Source: Pseudomonas lactucae
GTDB lineage: Bacteria > Pseudomonadota > Gammaproteobacteria > Pseudomonadales > Pseudomonadaceae
Length of the DNA stretch: 49,108 bases
Assembly: GCF_016937615.1 (NCBI RefSeq)
Contig: NZ_JAFHKI010000005.1
Span: 1-49,108 of the forward strand
Reading direction: 5' to 3'
Position 1 is the first letter of the stretch. Every line of letters starts with the position of its first letter. Shown here piece after piece: positions 40,226 through 49,108 of the stretch. The translations under genes and the position numbers were made by a program. The notes below the pieces were generated by a model, which worked only from the letters and a program-made list of their open reading frames with translations, was not told the DNA's origin and did no database searches.

Positions 40226-41343
40226 TATTCCTCCCTCTGCCGTGTGGTCGTCGGGGCGGCGGTCGCTGGCTTGACGGCTGGCGTCGTGGTGGTCGGCGGT
40301 TTGGCCGCTGCCGGTTTCACCACGGGTGTACTGTGGGCAGCAGGTTTGACAGGCTTGACGGGCGTGGCCACCGGCGCCGTTGCGGGCGCCGTTGCCGCAG
40401 GCCCTGCAGGCGTCGCCGAGGCAGGCTTGGGCACCGTTGCCGGAATGATCGGTGCGGTGCCGTTCTTCCGGTCTTCCGCTTCCTGGGCCTGGGCGGCATC
40501 GTTGGCGCGCTCTTCCGGGGTACGGTTGTCACTGAATACCAGCAGCAGGTAACGGCTGCGGTTCAGCGCTGCGGTCGGCACGGCGCGCACAATGGCAAAT
40601 GGCTGGCCGGAATCGTGGATCACTTCCTTGACGGTCGCCACCGGGTATCCCGCCGGAAAGCGCTGGCCCAGGCCGGAACTGACCAACAGGTCGCCTTCCT
40701 TGATGTCGGCGGTGTCGGCCACGTGCCGCAACTCCAGGCGCTCCGGGTTGCCGGTACCGCTGGCGATTGCGCGCAAACCGTTACGGTTGACCTGCACCGG
40801 GATGCTGTGGGTCGTGTCCGTCAGCAGAAGGACCCGCGAGGTGTAGGGCATCAGCTCCACCACCTGGCCCATCAAGCCACGAGCATCGAGTACCGGCTGG
40901 CCGAGGACCACCCCGTCGCGTTCACCCTTGTTGATGATGATGCGATGGGTAAAGGGGTTGGGGTCCATGCCGATCAACTCGGCCACTTCGACCTTCTCGT
41001 TGACCAGCGCGGAAGAATTGAGCAACTCGCGCAGCCGAACGTTCTGCTCTGTCAGGGCCGCAAGCTTTTGCATGCGCCCCTGCAGCAGCAGGTTTTCGGT
41101 CTTGAGTTTTTCATTTTCGGCGACGAGCTCGGTGCGGCTGCCGAATTGGCTGGCCACGCCCTGGTAGAGACGTTGCGGCAGGTCGGTGATCCAGTAGGTC
41201 TGCATCAACACCAGCGACATCTGGCTGCGCACGGGCTTGAGCAGTGCGAAGCGGGCATCGACCACCATCAGCGCGACCGAAAGCACGACCAGCACCAATA
41301 AGCGCACGCCCAATGAGGGGCCTTTGGCGAAAAGCGGTTTAAT
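40225..41343 (-). CDS. mreC: Rod shape-determining protein MreC, probable ATT start
   Basis: MreC is an inner-membrane protein with one N-terminal helix, a coiled coil (about residues 70-120) and a two-lobed periplasmic beta domain that activates PBP2. The recognisable frame starts with (I)KPLFAKGPSLGVRLLVLV. No ATG, GTG or CTG fits: GGGAGGAG (41357-41350) lies six bases before an ATT codon at 41343, the best-placed start. A TTG at 41313, preceded by AAGG, is an alternative ten codons later. The last 90 residues are a Pro/Ala/Thr-rich tail (ATPAGPAATAPATAPVATPV). It is coupled to mreD. Confidence 0.9.
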   Translation of the reverse strand: MKPLFAKGPSLGVRLLVLVVLSVALMVVDARFALLKPVRSQMSLVLMQTYWITDLPQRLYQGVASQFGSRTELVAENEKLKTENLLLQGRMQKLAALTEQNVRLRELLNSSALVNEKVEVAELIGMDPNPFTHRIIINKGERDGVVLGQPVLDARGLMGQVVELMPYTSRVLLLTDTTHSIPVQVNRNGLRAIASGTGNPERLELRHVADTADIKEGDLLVSSGLGQRFPAGYPVATVKEVIHDSGQPFAIVRAVPTAALNRSRYLLLVFSDNRTPEERANDAAQAQEAEDRKNGTAPIIPATVPKPASATPAGPAATAPATAPVATPVKPVKPAAHSTPVVKPAAAKPPTTTTPAVKPATAAPTTTRQREE

Positions 41344-41422
41344 AAGCCGCTCCTCCCAGGCAAATATTCTCTTTATTCATACGGCATCTAACCGGCCTGG
41401 ATGCAGATTGAAGACGATAAAC

Positions 41423-41457
41423 GCCCGCAGCAGCACTGCAAAGTGCTGCCTGCGGGC
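41423..41457. terminator. Hairpin between mreB and mreC
   Basis: GCCCGCAGCAGCACT and AGTGCTGCCTGCGGGC form a 15-base stem with one bulge around a four-base loop. Read leftward it is followed by GTTTATCG, a poor T run. It may partly terminate after mreB, making more MreB than MreC and MreD, or protect the mreB mRNA. Confidence 0.6.
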
Positions 41458-41480
41458 GAAACATGGCGCCACCAACGATC

Positions 41481-42530
<1,050 letters not shown>

Positions 42531-42562
42531 CTAGGCAACGCGTGGGTAAAAAAGTGCGGCAA

Positions 42563-42591
42563 ACTCTAACAACGACAGGGATTTTGGGCAA
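42563..42591 (-). promoter_or_regulatory. Probable promoter of mreB
   Basis: On the minus strand TTGCCC (42591-42586) and TAGAGT (42568-42563) are separated by exactly 17 bases, a good sigma-70 arrangement, 45 bases upstream of the mreB start. On the other strand the same region carries a weaker TTGGGC/TAAATT pair that could serve gatC. Confidence 0.6.
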
Positions 42592-42728
42592 GGCGCCAAT
42601 GTGCTAAATTGGCCGACTTTCTGTGCACCTAACCCCACAATCGCGGCCGTAAGACCGTAGAAATGCGGTAGTGTTCCGACAATCTAACACACGGACAGCT
42701 TCCGTTCTGTTTTCCACTGGAGATTCCC

Positions 42729-43016
42729 ATGGCGCTTGAACGCTCCGACGTGGAAAAAATCGCTCATCTGGCCTCGCTTGGCCTGAATGAAGCCGATCTT
42801 CCACAGACCACCGCAGCCCTGAACAGCATTCTCGGGCTGGTTGACCAAATGCAGGCGGTGAATACCGACGGTATCGAGCCCCTGGCTCATCCGCTGGAAG
42901 CCAGCCAGCGCCTGCGCGCGGACGTCGTGACCGAACGCAATAATCGCGAGGCCTACCAATCCATCGCGCCAGCGGTCGAAAACGGCCTGTACCTGGTTCC
43001 GAAAGTCATCGACTAA
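42729..43016 (+). CDS. gatC: Asp/Glu-tRNA amidotransferase subunit C
   Basis: A 95-residue subunit that wraps around GatA and GatB and stabilises the amidotransferase. It matches the family at [20 protein letters not shown] and ends LYLVPKVID, the conserved C-terminus. TGGAG lies ahead of the ATG. The complex makes Asn-tRNA or Gln-tRNA by amidating mischarged Asp-tRNA or Glu-tRNA. gatA starts 16 bases later. Confidence 0.96.
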   Translation: MALERSDVEKIAHLASLGLNEADLPQTTAALNSILGLVDQMQAVNTDGIEPLAHPLEASQRLRADVVTERNNREAYQSIAPAVENGLYLVPKVID

Positions 43017-43032
43017 AGGGAAAGAGCCTTTC

Positions 43033-44484
43033 ATGCATCACATGACTCTGGCCGAGATCGCCCGCGGTCTCGCCGACAAAAAGTTTTCTTCCGAAGAGCT
43101 GACCACGACCCTGCTGGCGCGTATCGCCGAGCTGGGCCCCAAGGTCAACTGCTTCATCAGCCTCACCGAAGAACTGGCCCTGAGCCAGGCCAAGGCCGCC
43201 GACGCACGTCGCGCCAACGGTGAAAATGGCGCACTGCTGGGCGCCCCGATCGCCCACAAAGACCTGTTCTGCACCCAGGGCATTCGCACCAGTTGCGGCT
43301 CGAAGATGCTCGACAACTTCAAGGCACCCTACGACGCCACCGTGGTCGCCAAGCTGGCCGCCGCCGGCGCAGTGACCCTGGGCAAGACCAACATGGACGA
43401 ATTCGCCATGGGGTCGGCCAACGAATCGAGCTACTACGGCGCGGTAAAAAACCCGTGGAACCTGGAGCACGTGCCTGGTGGTTCGTCCGGCGGTTCGGCC
43501 GCCGCCGTTGCCGCGCGCTTCCTGCCGGCCGCCACGGCCACCGACACCGGCGGCTCCATTCGCCAACCCGCTGCGTTCACCAACCTCACCGGTTTGAAGC
43601 CGACGTACGGTCGCGTTTCCCGTTGGGGCATGATCGCCTACGCCTCCAGCCTCGATCAGGGCGGCCCGCTGGCCCGTACCGCTGAAGACTGCGCGATTTT
43701 GTTACAAGGCATGGCAGGCTTCGACACGCAGGACTCCACCAGTATCGATGAGCCGGTGCCGGACTACAGCGCCAGCCTCAATACCTCGATCAAGGGCCTG
43801 CGCATCGGCGTGCCGAAGGAATACTTCAGCGCCGGCCTCGACCCGCGTATCGCCGAGTTGGTGCACAACAGCATCAAAGAGCTGGAAAAGCTCGGCGCCG
43901 TGATCAAGCAAATCAGTCTGCCGAACAACCAGCACGCGATTCCTGCGTACTACGTGATCGCGCCGGCGGAAGCCTCTTCCAACCTGTCGCGTTTCGACGG
44001 CGTGCGCTTCGGCTACCGCTGCGAAAACCCGAAGGACCTCACTGACCTGTACAAACGCTCCCGTGGCGAAGGCTTCGGCGCCGAAGTACAGCGCCGCATC
44101 ATGGTCGGGGCCTACGCCCTGTCGGCCGGCTACTACGATGCGTACTACCTCAAGGCGCAAAAAATCCGTCGCCTGATCAAGAACGACTTCATGGCCGCCT
44201 TTGAAGAAGTCGACGTAATCCTCGGCCCGACCACGCCGAACCCGGCCTGGAAGATCGGCGCCAAGACCGGCGACCCGATCGCCGAGTACCTGGAAGATCT
44301 CTACACCATCACCGCCAACCTCGCGGGCCTGCCGGGCTTGTCCATGCCCGCCGGTTTCGTCGATGGCCTGCCGGTGGGCGTGCAATTGCTCGCCCCGTAT
44401 TTCCAGGAAGGCCGCCTGCTCAATGTGGCGCACCAGTACCAGTTGAACACCGACTGGCACACTCGCACCCCTACCGGCTTCTGA
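43033..44484 (+). CDS. gatA: Asp/Glu-tRNA amidotransferase subunit A
   Basis: A 483-residue amidase-signature enzyme that releases ammonia from glutamine for GatB. The Ser-cisSer-Lys triad is visible: Lys76 (AHKDLFC), the Ser151/Ser152 pair ([10 protein letters not shown]) and the nucleophile Ser175 ([10 protein letters not shown]). An AAAGGGAAAG stretch lies ahead of the ATG at 43033. A second ATG four codons later ([10 protein letters not shown]) could be used instead. The gene lies between gatC and gatB in the usual order. Confidence 0.97.
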   Translation: MHHMTLAEIARGLADKKFSSEELTTTLLARIAELGPKVNCFISLTEELALSQAKAADARRANGENGALLGAPIAHKDLFCTQGIRTSCGSKMLDNFKAPYDATVVAKLAAAGAVTLGKTNMDEFAMGSANESSYYGAVKNPWNLEHVPGGSSGGSAAAVAARFLPAATATDTGGSIRQPAAFTNLTGLKPTYGRVSRWGMIAYASSLDQGGPLARTAEDCAILLQGMAGFDTQDSTSIDEPVPDYSASLNTSIKGLRIGVPKEYFSAGLDPRIAELVHNSIKELEKLGAVIKQISLPNNQHAIPAYYVIAPAEASSNLSRFDGVRFGYRCENPKDLTDLYKRSRGEGFGAEVQRRIMVGAYALSAGYYDAYYLKAQKIRRLIKNDFMAAFEEVDVILGPTTPNPAWKIGAKTGDPIAEYLEDLYTITANLAGLPGLSMPAGFVDGLPVGVQLLAPYFQEGRLLNVAHQYQLNTDWHTRTPTGF

Positions 44485-44494
44485 GGAGAACACT

Positions 44495-45940
44495 ATGCAA
44501 TGGGAAGTTGTGATCGGGCTGGAGATTCATACCCAGCTCGCCACCCAATCGAAGATTTTCTCCGGTAGCGCCACCACGTTCGGCTCCGAGCCCAACACCC
44601 AGGCCAGCCTGGTAGACCTGGGCATGCCCGGCGTCTTGCCGGTGCTGAACCAGGAAGCGGTGCGCATGGCGGTGATGTTCGGCCTGGCGATTGACGCCGA
44701 GATCGGCCAGCACAACGTGTTTGCGCGCAAGAACTACTTCTACCCGGACCTGCCCAAGGGCTACCAGATCAGCCAGATGGAGCTGCCGATCGTCGGCAAG
44801 GGCCACCTGGATATTCCGCTGGAAGACGGCACCATCAAGCGTGTCGGCGTGACCCGCGCGCACCTGGAAGAAGACGCCGGCAAAAGCCTGCACGAAGAAT
44901 TCCCCGGGGCCACCGGTATCGACCTGAACCGTGCCGGCACGCCGCTGCTGGAGATCGTGTCCGAACCGGACATGCGCAGCGCCAAGGAAGCCGTGGCCTA
45001 CGTCAAGACCATCCACGCGCTGGTGCGCTACCTGGGTATCTGCGACGGCAACATGGCCGAGGGCTCGCTGCGTTGTGACTGCAACGTGTCGGTGCGACCC
45101 AAAGGCCAGGCCGAGTACGGCACGCGCTGCGAGATCAAGAACGTCAACTCGTTCCGTTTCATCGAGAAGGCGATTAACACCGAAGTGCGTCGCCAGATCG
45201 AACTGATCGAGGACGGCGGCAAGGTGATCCAGCAAACGCGCCTGTACGACCCGAACAAAGACGAAACCCGCGCCATGCGCAGCAAAGAGGAAGCCAACGA
45301 CTACCGTTACTTCCCCGACCCGGACCTATTGCCGGTGGTGTTGGAGGACTCGTTCCTCAATGACGTGCGCGCCACCCTGCCGGAACTGCCGCAGCAGAAA
45401 CGCGAACGCTTCCAGGCGCAGTTCGGCCTGTCGGTCTACGATGCCAGCGTTTTGGCTTCCAGCCGCGAACAAGCCAACTACTTCGAACAAGTCGTGAGCA
45501 TTGCCGGTGACGCCAAACTGGCGGCCAACTGGGTAATGGTCGAACTGGGCAGCCTGTTGAACAAACAGGGCCTGGAAATCGACGACGCCCCGGTGACCGC
45601 CGAGCAACTGGGCGGCATGCTGCTGCGCATCAAGGACAACACGATCTCCGGCAAAATCGCCAAGACCGTGTTTGAAGCGATGGCTGCTGGCGAAGGCACT
45701 GCCGACGAAATCATCGAGAAGCGCGGCCTCAAGCAAGTCACCGACAGCGGCGCCATCTCGGCCGTACTCGATGAAATGCTGGCGGCCAACGCCGAGCAGG
45801 TCGAGCAATACCGTGCGGCAGACGAAGCCAAGCGCGGCAAAATGTTCGGCTTCTTTGTCGGCCAGGCCATGAAAGCCTCCAAGGGCAAGGCCAACCCGCA
45901 ACAGGTGAACGAACTGCTCAAAAGCAAGCTCGAAGGCTGA
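44495..45940 (+). CDS. gatB: Asp/Glu-tRNA amidotransferase subunit B
   Basis: A 481-residue subunit that phosphorylates the mischarged aminoacyl-tRNA and transfers ammonia to it. The N-terminal cradle includes [19 protein letters not shown] and the kinase region [14 protein letters not shown], and the C-terminal YqeY-like domain contacts the tRNA. GAGGAG lies upstream of the ATG. The operon ends here; a REP hairpin follows 47 bases after the stop codon. Confidence 0.97.
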   Translation: MQWEVVIGLEIHTQLATQSKIFSGSATTFGSEPNTQASLVDLGMPGVLPVLNQEAVRMAVMFGLAIDAEIGQHNVFARKNYFYPDLPKGYQISQMELPIVGKGHLDIPLEDGTIKRVGVTRAHLEEDAGKSLHEEFPGATGIDLNRAGTPLLEIVSEPDMRSAKEAVAYVKTIHALVRYLGICDGNMAEGSLRCDCNVSVRPKGQAEYGTRCEIKNVNSFRFIEKAINTEVRRQIELIEDGGKVIQQTRLYDPNKDETRAMRSKEEANDYRYFPDPDLLPVVLEDSFLNDVRATLPELPQQKRERFQAQFGLSVYDASVLASSREQANYFEQVVSIAGDAKLAANWVMVELGSLLNKQGLEIDDAPVTAEQLGGMLLRIKDNTISGKIAKTVFEAMAAGEGTADEIIEKRGLKQVTDSGAISAVLDEMLAANAEQVEQYRAADEAKRGKMFGFFVGQAMKASKGKANPQQVNELLKSKLEG

Positions 45941-45987
45941 TTGCGATGAAGGGGCCGGGTGGGTTCTCATGCTCGGCTCGGACCTCC

Positions 45988-46030
45988 TGTGGGAGGGGCG
46001 GTGCGACGATTCGACTTGCCCCCTCCCACA
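45988..46030. repeat. REP hairpin with extended loop after gatB
   Basis: TGTGGGAGGGG and CCCCCTCCCACA form the outer stem, with a 20-base insert (CGGTGCGACGATTCGACTTG) in place of the usual short GCTTGC loop. The insert includes TCG/CGA pairs that may form a smaller second hairpin. This is a REP variant seen in the P. fluorescens group and lies between gatB and the RlpA-like gene. Confidence 0.72.
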
Positions 46031-46053
46031 TTTGTGATGGGTGCACCTTGATA

Positions 46054-46425
46054 ATGAAGCGTCTACTCGGCCTCCTGGCCCTGTTTTCCCTGCTGACCGG
46101 TTGCGCCAGCGGCCTCATCGACCCCAACGGCTACGACGAAACCGGCACTGCCTCCTACTACGGCTCCCGGCACCATGGCAAAAAAACCGCCAGCGGTGAA
46201 CCTTTCAACCAAAACGCCCTGACCGCTGCCCACCGGCGGCTGCCCTTCGGCACCCAGGTCAAGGTCACCAATCTCGACAACGACAAATCCGTCGTGGTCC
46301 GCATCAATGATCGCGGCCCGCATACCCGTGGGCGCTTGATTGATCTTTCACGGCGCGCCGCCGAACAACTGGGCATGCTGCGCAGCGGCACCGCCAGGGT
46401 TCGCGTGCAAGCCATGAGCAACTGA
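46054..46425 (+). CDS. RlpA-like double-psi beta-barrel lipoprotein
   Basis: A 123-residue lipoprotein. The signal peptide [17 protein letters not shown] ends in the lipobox LTGC (Cys17). The rest is one double-psi beta-barrel (about residues 30-118) with [20 protein letters not shown] and [20 protein letters not shown], which contain the catalytic-type residues of RlpA lytic transglycosylases, active on denuded glycan strands in P. aeruginosa RlpA. It lacks the C-terminal SPOR domain of septal RlpA, so this is a short paralogue. The start at 46054 has only a weak ribosome binding site. Confidence 0.85.
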   Translation: MKRLLGLLALFSLLTGCASGLIDPNGYDETGTASYYGSRHHGKKTASGEPFNQNALTAAHRRLPFGTQVKVTNLDNDKSVVVRINDRGPHTRGRLIDLSRRAAEQLGMLRSGTARVRVQAMSN

Positions 46426-46441
46426 ACGAGGGAGCCTGGCC

Positions 46442-47530
46442 ATTTTCGGATTAACCGCCCTTTCGCCCTGGAGCCTGCTCGAGCTGGTCAGTGGCCTGCT
46501 GCTGCTGATCATCGGTGCCGAGATCCTGGTGCGCGCCGCCGTGCGCCTGGCGGCGAGCCTCAAGGTGCGGCCATTGATCATCGGCCTGACCATCGTGGCC
46601 TTCGGCAGCAGCGCGCCACAGATGACGGTCAGCCTGCAGGCGACCCTGGCCGGCAACACCGATATCGCCGTGGGCAGTGTGATCGGTAGCAGTATCTTCA
46701 ATGTCCTGGTGACCCTGGGCCTGTCGGCGCTGATCATTCCCCTGCGCGTCTCACGGCAACTGGTGCGCCTGGATATCCCGGTGATGATCCTTGCCGGCCT
46801 GCTGGTGTTTACCCTCGCGGCCAACGAAGAGCTGACCCCGGTCGACGGGCTTTTCCTGCTGATCGCCTTGCTGGCCTACCTCGCGGTGCTGCACTACCAG
46901 ACCCGCCACTCGCGCCGCCCGCGCACATTAGACACCGTAGCCCAGGCGCCCTGGCTGAGCAGCGCGCTGCTGATGCTCGGCGGCTTTCTGATCCTGGCGC
47001 TGGCCGGGCACCTGCTGCTGGGCGCGGCGGTGGATGTGGCGAGCGACCTGGGCTTGTCGGAACGCATTGTCGGCCTGACGCTGATCGGCGTCGGCACTTC
47101 GCTGCCCTGCCTGGCCACCTCGCTGATTGCCGCGTTGCGCGGCCAGCGGGAAATTGCCGTGGGCAATGTGATCGGCAGCAATTTGTTCAATCTGCTCGGC
47201 GTGCTGGGGCTCACCGCGCTGTTGGCGCCGTCGCCGTTGTCGGTATCACCCAACGCCCTGGACTTCGACCTGCCGGTGATGCTCGGCGTGGTGGTGTTGT
47301 GCCTGCCGGTGTTCTACACCGGCTACCGCGTGACCCGCGCCGAAGGCCTGGTGCTGCTGGGGCTGTACCTGGCGTATGGGCTGCATGTGATGTCATTCAC
47401 CACCGGCATGCCCCTGGCCAACAAGCTGGAACAATTGATGCTGCATTACGTTCTGCCGGCGCTGGTGGTGTTCCTGGTGTTCACCTCACTGCGCGCCTGG
47501 CGCCGCCAACACAAGAGGGAATCGCAATGA
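46442..47530 (+). CDS. Calcium/sodium antiporter family protein, probable ATT start
   Basis: A cation antiporter of the CaCA/YrbG family with about ten transmembrane helices. Both alpha repeats are visible: GLTIVAFGSSAPQMTVSLQA with GSVIGSSIFNVLVTLG, and GLTLIGVGTSLPCLATSLIA with GNVIGSNLFNLLGVLG. The frame is open from 46442, where GAGGGAG is followed eight bases later by ATT (IFGLTALSPW). The first usual start, GTG at 46529, would remove the first helix (LLELVSGLLLLIIGAEILVR), so ATT is the better candidate, unless a base was miscalled. It ends overlapping the next gene by four bases. Confidence 0.85.
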   Translation: MFGLTALSPWSLLELVSGLLLLIIGAEILVRAAVRLAASLKVRPLIIGLTIVAFGSSAPQMTVSLQATLAGNTDIAVGSVIGSSIFNVLVTLGLSALIIPLRVSRQLVRLDIPVMILAGLLVFTLAANEELTPVDGLFLLIALLAYLAVLHYQTRHSRRPRTLDTVAQAPWLSSALLMLGGFLILALAGHLLLGAAVDVASDLGLSERIVGLTLIGVGTSLPCLATSLIAALRGQREIAVGNVIGSNLFNLLGVLGLTALLAPSPLSVSPNALDFDLPVMLGVVVLCLPVFYTGYRVTRAEGLVLLGLYLAYGLHVMSFTTGMPLANKLEQLMLHYVLPALVVFLVFTSLRAWRRQHKRESQ

Positions 47531-47910
47531 CCGATCAGAAAAAGTCCGGAGTTGAAATACGCCGCCAGGTCATGGGTGACGTATTCGTCGACCGCGCCCT
47601 GGGCAACGCCACTGAATTCACCCAGCCGCTGCAGGATTTCGTCAACGAACATGCCTGGGGCAGCGTGTGGAGTCGCGAAGGTTTGCCGCTCAAGACCCGC
47701 AGCCTGATCACCCTCGCCGCCCTCACCGCGCTCAAATGCCCGCAAGAGCTTAAAGGCCACGTGCGCGGCGCACTGAACAATGGCTGCACCGTGGAAGAGA
47801 TTCGCGAAGCGCTGCTGCATTGCGCGGTGTATGCGGGCGTGCCGGCGGCGATTGATGCGTTTCGCGCGGCGCAGGAAGTGATCGGGGCGTATCAGGCCGA
47901 TCAGCAGTAA
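47527..47910 (+). CDS. Carboxymuconolactone decarboxylase-family protein
   Basis: A 127-residue, all-helical protein of the CMD family, starting MTDQKKSGVEIRRQVMGDVF. Family features are EFTQPLQDFVNEHAWGSVWS, LKTRSLITLAALTALKCPQE and EIREALLHCAVYAGVPAAID. In PcaC this fold decarboxylates gamma-carboxymuconolactone in the protocatechuate pathway; without other pca genes nearby, that substrate is uncertain. It overlaps the antiporter stop codon (ATGA), so they are coupled, though no functional link is evident. Confidence 0.87.
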   Translation: MTDQKKSGVEIRRQVMGDVFVDRALGNATEFTQPLQDFVNEHAWGSVWSREGLPLKTRSLITLAALTALKCPQELKGHVRGALNNGCTVEEIREALLHCAVYAGVPAAIDAFRAAQEVIGAYQADQQ

Positions 47911-47924
47911 CTGTCAGGCAGCAT

Positions 47925-48865
47925 TCAGATCCACCCACCCGCCTGCAACACAAAAATACCGATATTCGTGGTCACCGCCGCCATCAGCGTGGTGATCACG
48001 ATTATCGCCGCCGCCAGCTCATGATTACCCTCGGCAGCCCTGGCCATCACGAAGCTCGCCGCAGCCGTCGCGCGCCAAAGTACAAAAACAGGATCCCCAG
48101 TTCCGGCCCGCGAAAGCCCAGCAGCCAGGCGCCCAGGGTGGCGGCAACCGGCAACCAGACCATCTTCATCAAGCTCGCGCTCAAGGCCATGTTGCCGCTT
48201 TTGCGCAGCGCCGCCAGGGACAAGGTACCGCCGATGCAGATCAAGGCCAGTGGTAAGGTGGTATCGGCCAAGTACGCTAAGGACTTTTCCAGCCAGCCGG
48301 GCAGGCCAATCTGAAAATAGGCGAACGGCGCCGCCACGATCACGCTGATGATCAACGGGTTGGCCACCACGCTCTTGAAAATGCTCCAGGGGTCGGACTT
48401 GATCACCGGGCTGTACACCGCCAGCACAATGGTCGACAGGGTGTTGTAGAACAAAATCACCAGCGCCGCGAGGACCGCGCCCAGCGAGATCCCATAGTCG
48501 CCGTACATGCTGGCCGCCAGCGCCAGGCCGATCACCCCGTTATTGCCGCGAAACGCGCCCTGGGTGTAAATGCCGCGGTCTTCACGCTTGCAACGAAAGA
48601 TCGCCCAGCCCCAGGCCAGGGCAAAGCTCACCAGCGTGGCGATTGAAAAATAAATCAGCAACCCCGGCTTGAGCGCCGAATGCAGGTCGGCATGCAGGAT
48701 GCCCAGGAACAGCAGCGCCGGCATGGTGACGTTGAACACCAGGGACGAAGCCGTGTGGATGAAGTTGTCGTTGATCCAGTTGATGCGCTTGAGCAGCACA
48801 CCGAGAAACAGCATGGCAAACACCGGCGCGGTGATGGTGAGGGTGGTGAGGAAGATAGCCAGCAT
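47925..48865 (-). CDS. AEC-family transporter, with one-base frameshift
   Basis: An auxin-efflux-carrier family (AEC) permease with about ten transmembrane helices, starting MLAIFLTTLTITAPVFAMLF. The frame breaks near 48070: after LGILFLYFGA, the expected PTAAASFVMARAAEGNHELA lies one base out of frame and continues to a TGA at 47925. One added G (plus strand) gives 313 residues, a normal length. An upstream reading to 48961 adds 32 residues without family features. Such proteins export or import dicarboxylates, amino acids or similar compounds; the substrate is unknown. Confidence 0.85.
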
Positions 48866-48938
48866 GCCGGGGAGAACCTTGGTGGGCGTCGTTAGGTGGC
48901 TAATGATAAGCCATACAGCCCGCGTCGTCTGGTCAAAC

Positions 48939-49025
48939 GCAATCGGGGAAGCCCCCTCCAACCCTTTGACCGATGTTCCAGCATCAAAACTGCGCCTCGA
49001 GTGTGGGAGGGGGCTTGCCCCCGAT
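48939..49025. repeat. Inverted REP pair (REPIN-like)
   Basis: Two REP units face each other across 38 bases: CGCAATCGGGGAAGCCCCCT (from 48939) and TGTGGGAGGGGGCTTGCCCC (from 49002), the second continuing CGATTGCAGG. Such pairs are the REPIN/BIME units mobilised by RAYT transposases in Pseudomonas. They lie between the AEC gene and the unidentified gene at the window edge. Confidence 0.75.
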
Positions 49026-49042
49026 TGCAGGCGACTCCGGTC

Positions 49043-49108
49043 TCAGGTAATCGGCGCCGGGTTGAACAAGGTGATGTCGTTGTGCAGCTTGTGATGCTCG
49101 CCCAGGTC
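49043..49108 (-). CDS. C-terminal end of an unidentified gene
   Basis: The last 21 codons of a gene that continues beyond the window: the frame reads DLGEHHKLHNDITLFNPAPI, one further Thr, then TGA at 49043. The residues look coding and the stop codon is followed by the REP pair, as is common. The piece is too short to assign a family. Confidence 0.4.
   Translation of the reverse strand, partial: DLGEHHKLHNDITLFNPAPIT

Noticed and set aside
48866..48961. N-terminal extension of the AEC transporter
   Set aside because: The extra 32 residues run into the REP pair and have no family features; the ATG at 48865 is followed by the first transmembrane helix.

Overview
The window is a chromosomal segment of a Pseudomonas, most likely of the P. 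fluorescens group. This rests on the GC-rich coding sequence, on gene orders typical of the genus (mlaFEDCB-ibaG-murA-hisGDC; kdsDC-lptCAB-rpoN-hpf-ptsN-rapZ-ptsO; fagA-fumC-sodA; mreBCD-maf-rng-yhdP-nit-tldD; gatCAB), and on short REP hairpins with the GGGCTTGC core common in that group. There are no rRNA or tRNA genes, insertion sequences, prophage genes or CRISPR arrays. It reads as core genome.

Layout. 1-6.3 kb: the 5' part of an SRAP (YedK/HMCES-like) gene, two small conserved genes (DUF2007 and CPXCG), a PlsC-like acyltransferase, small genes of unknown function, a YajG-type lipoprotein, and mqo behind a 677-base leader. Two of the small genes have Pho-box-like repeats upstream. 6.3-10 kb: purine and pyrimidine salvage (hpt on the minus strand; upp-uraA on the plus strand) with a WbuC-type cupin and an exported protein. 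10-18 kb, minus strand: phospholipid transport (mlaFEDCB), ibaG, murA and hisG-hisD-hisC. 18-25.3 kb, plus strand: KDO synthesis (kdsD, kdsC), the LPS transporter (lptC, lptA, lptB), sigma-54 (rpoN), hpf, and the nitrogen phosphotransferase branch (ptsN, rapZ, ptsO). 25.4-29.2 kb, minus strand: an iron-sparing set (fagA, fumC, a helical-repeat protein, sodA, a ZIP transporter) behind Fur-box-like sequences. 29.3-42.5 kb, mostly minus strand: pmbA, then tldD, a nitrilase-family gene, yhdP, rng, maf, mreD, mreC and mreB, with darP on the plus strand. 42.7-47.9 kb, plus strand: gatCAB, an RlpA-like lipoprotein, a cation antiporter and a carboxymuconolactone decarboxylase-family protein. The window ends with an AEC-family transporter on the minus strand, an inverted REP pair, and the last codons of an unidentified gene.

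The genes work mainly on the cell envelope. Three lipid-trafficking systems (Mla, Lpt, YhdP) sit with peptidoglycan synthesis (MurA) and shape control (MreBCD), next to sigma-54 and the nitrogen PTS. The Fur-associated set combines a class II fumarase, which needs no iron-sulfur cluster, with a manganese-type superoxide dismutase, so it can replace iron enzymes when iron is short.

Data quality. Five genes (SRAP, uraA, hisD, murA, AEC transporter) are each broken by one missing base. Every case fits loss of one G from a CGG or CGGG run on the plus strand, and murA is normally essential, so sequencing or assembly error is the simplest explanation. Two other genes (mreC and the antiporter) appear to start at ATT codons. 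The most interesting unexplained items are the Pho-box-like arrays, the large hairpins between lptB and rpoN and between hisG and hisD, and the mqo leader. I found no clear candidate for a wholly new multi-gene system.
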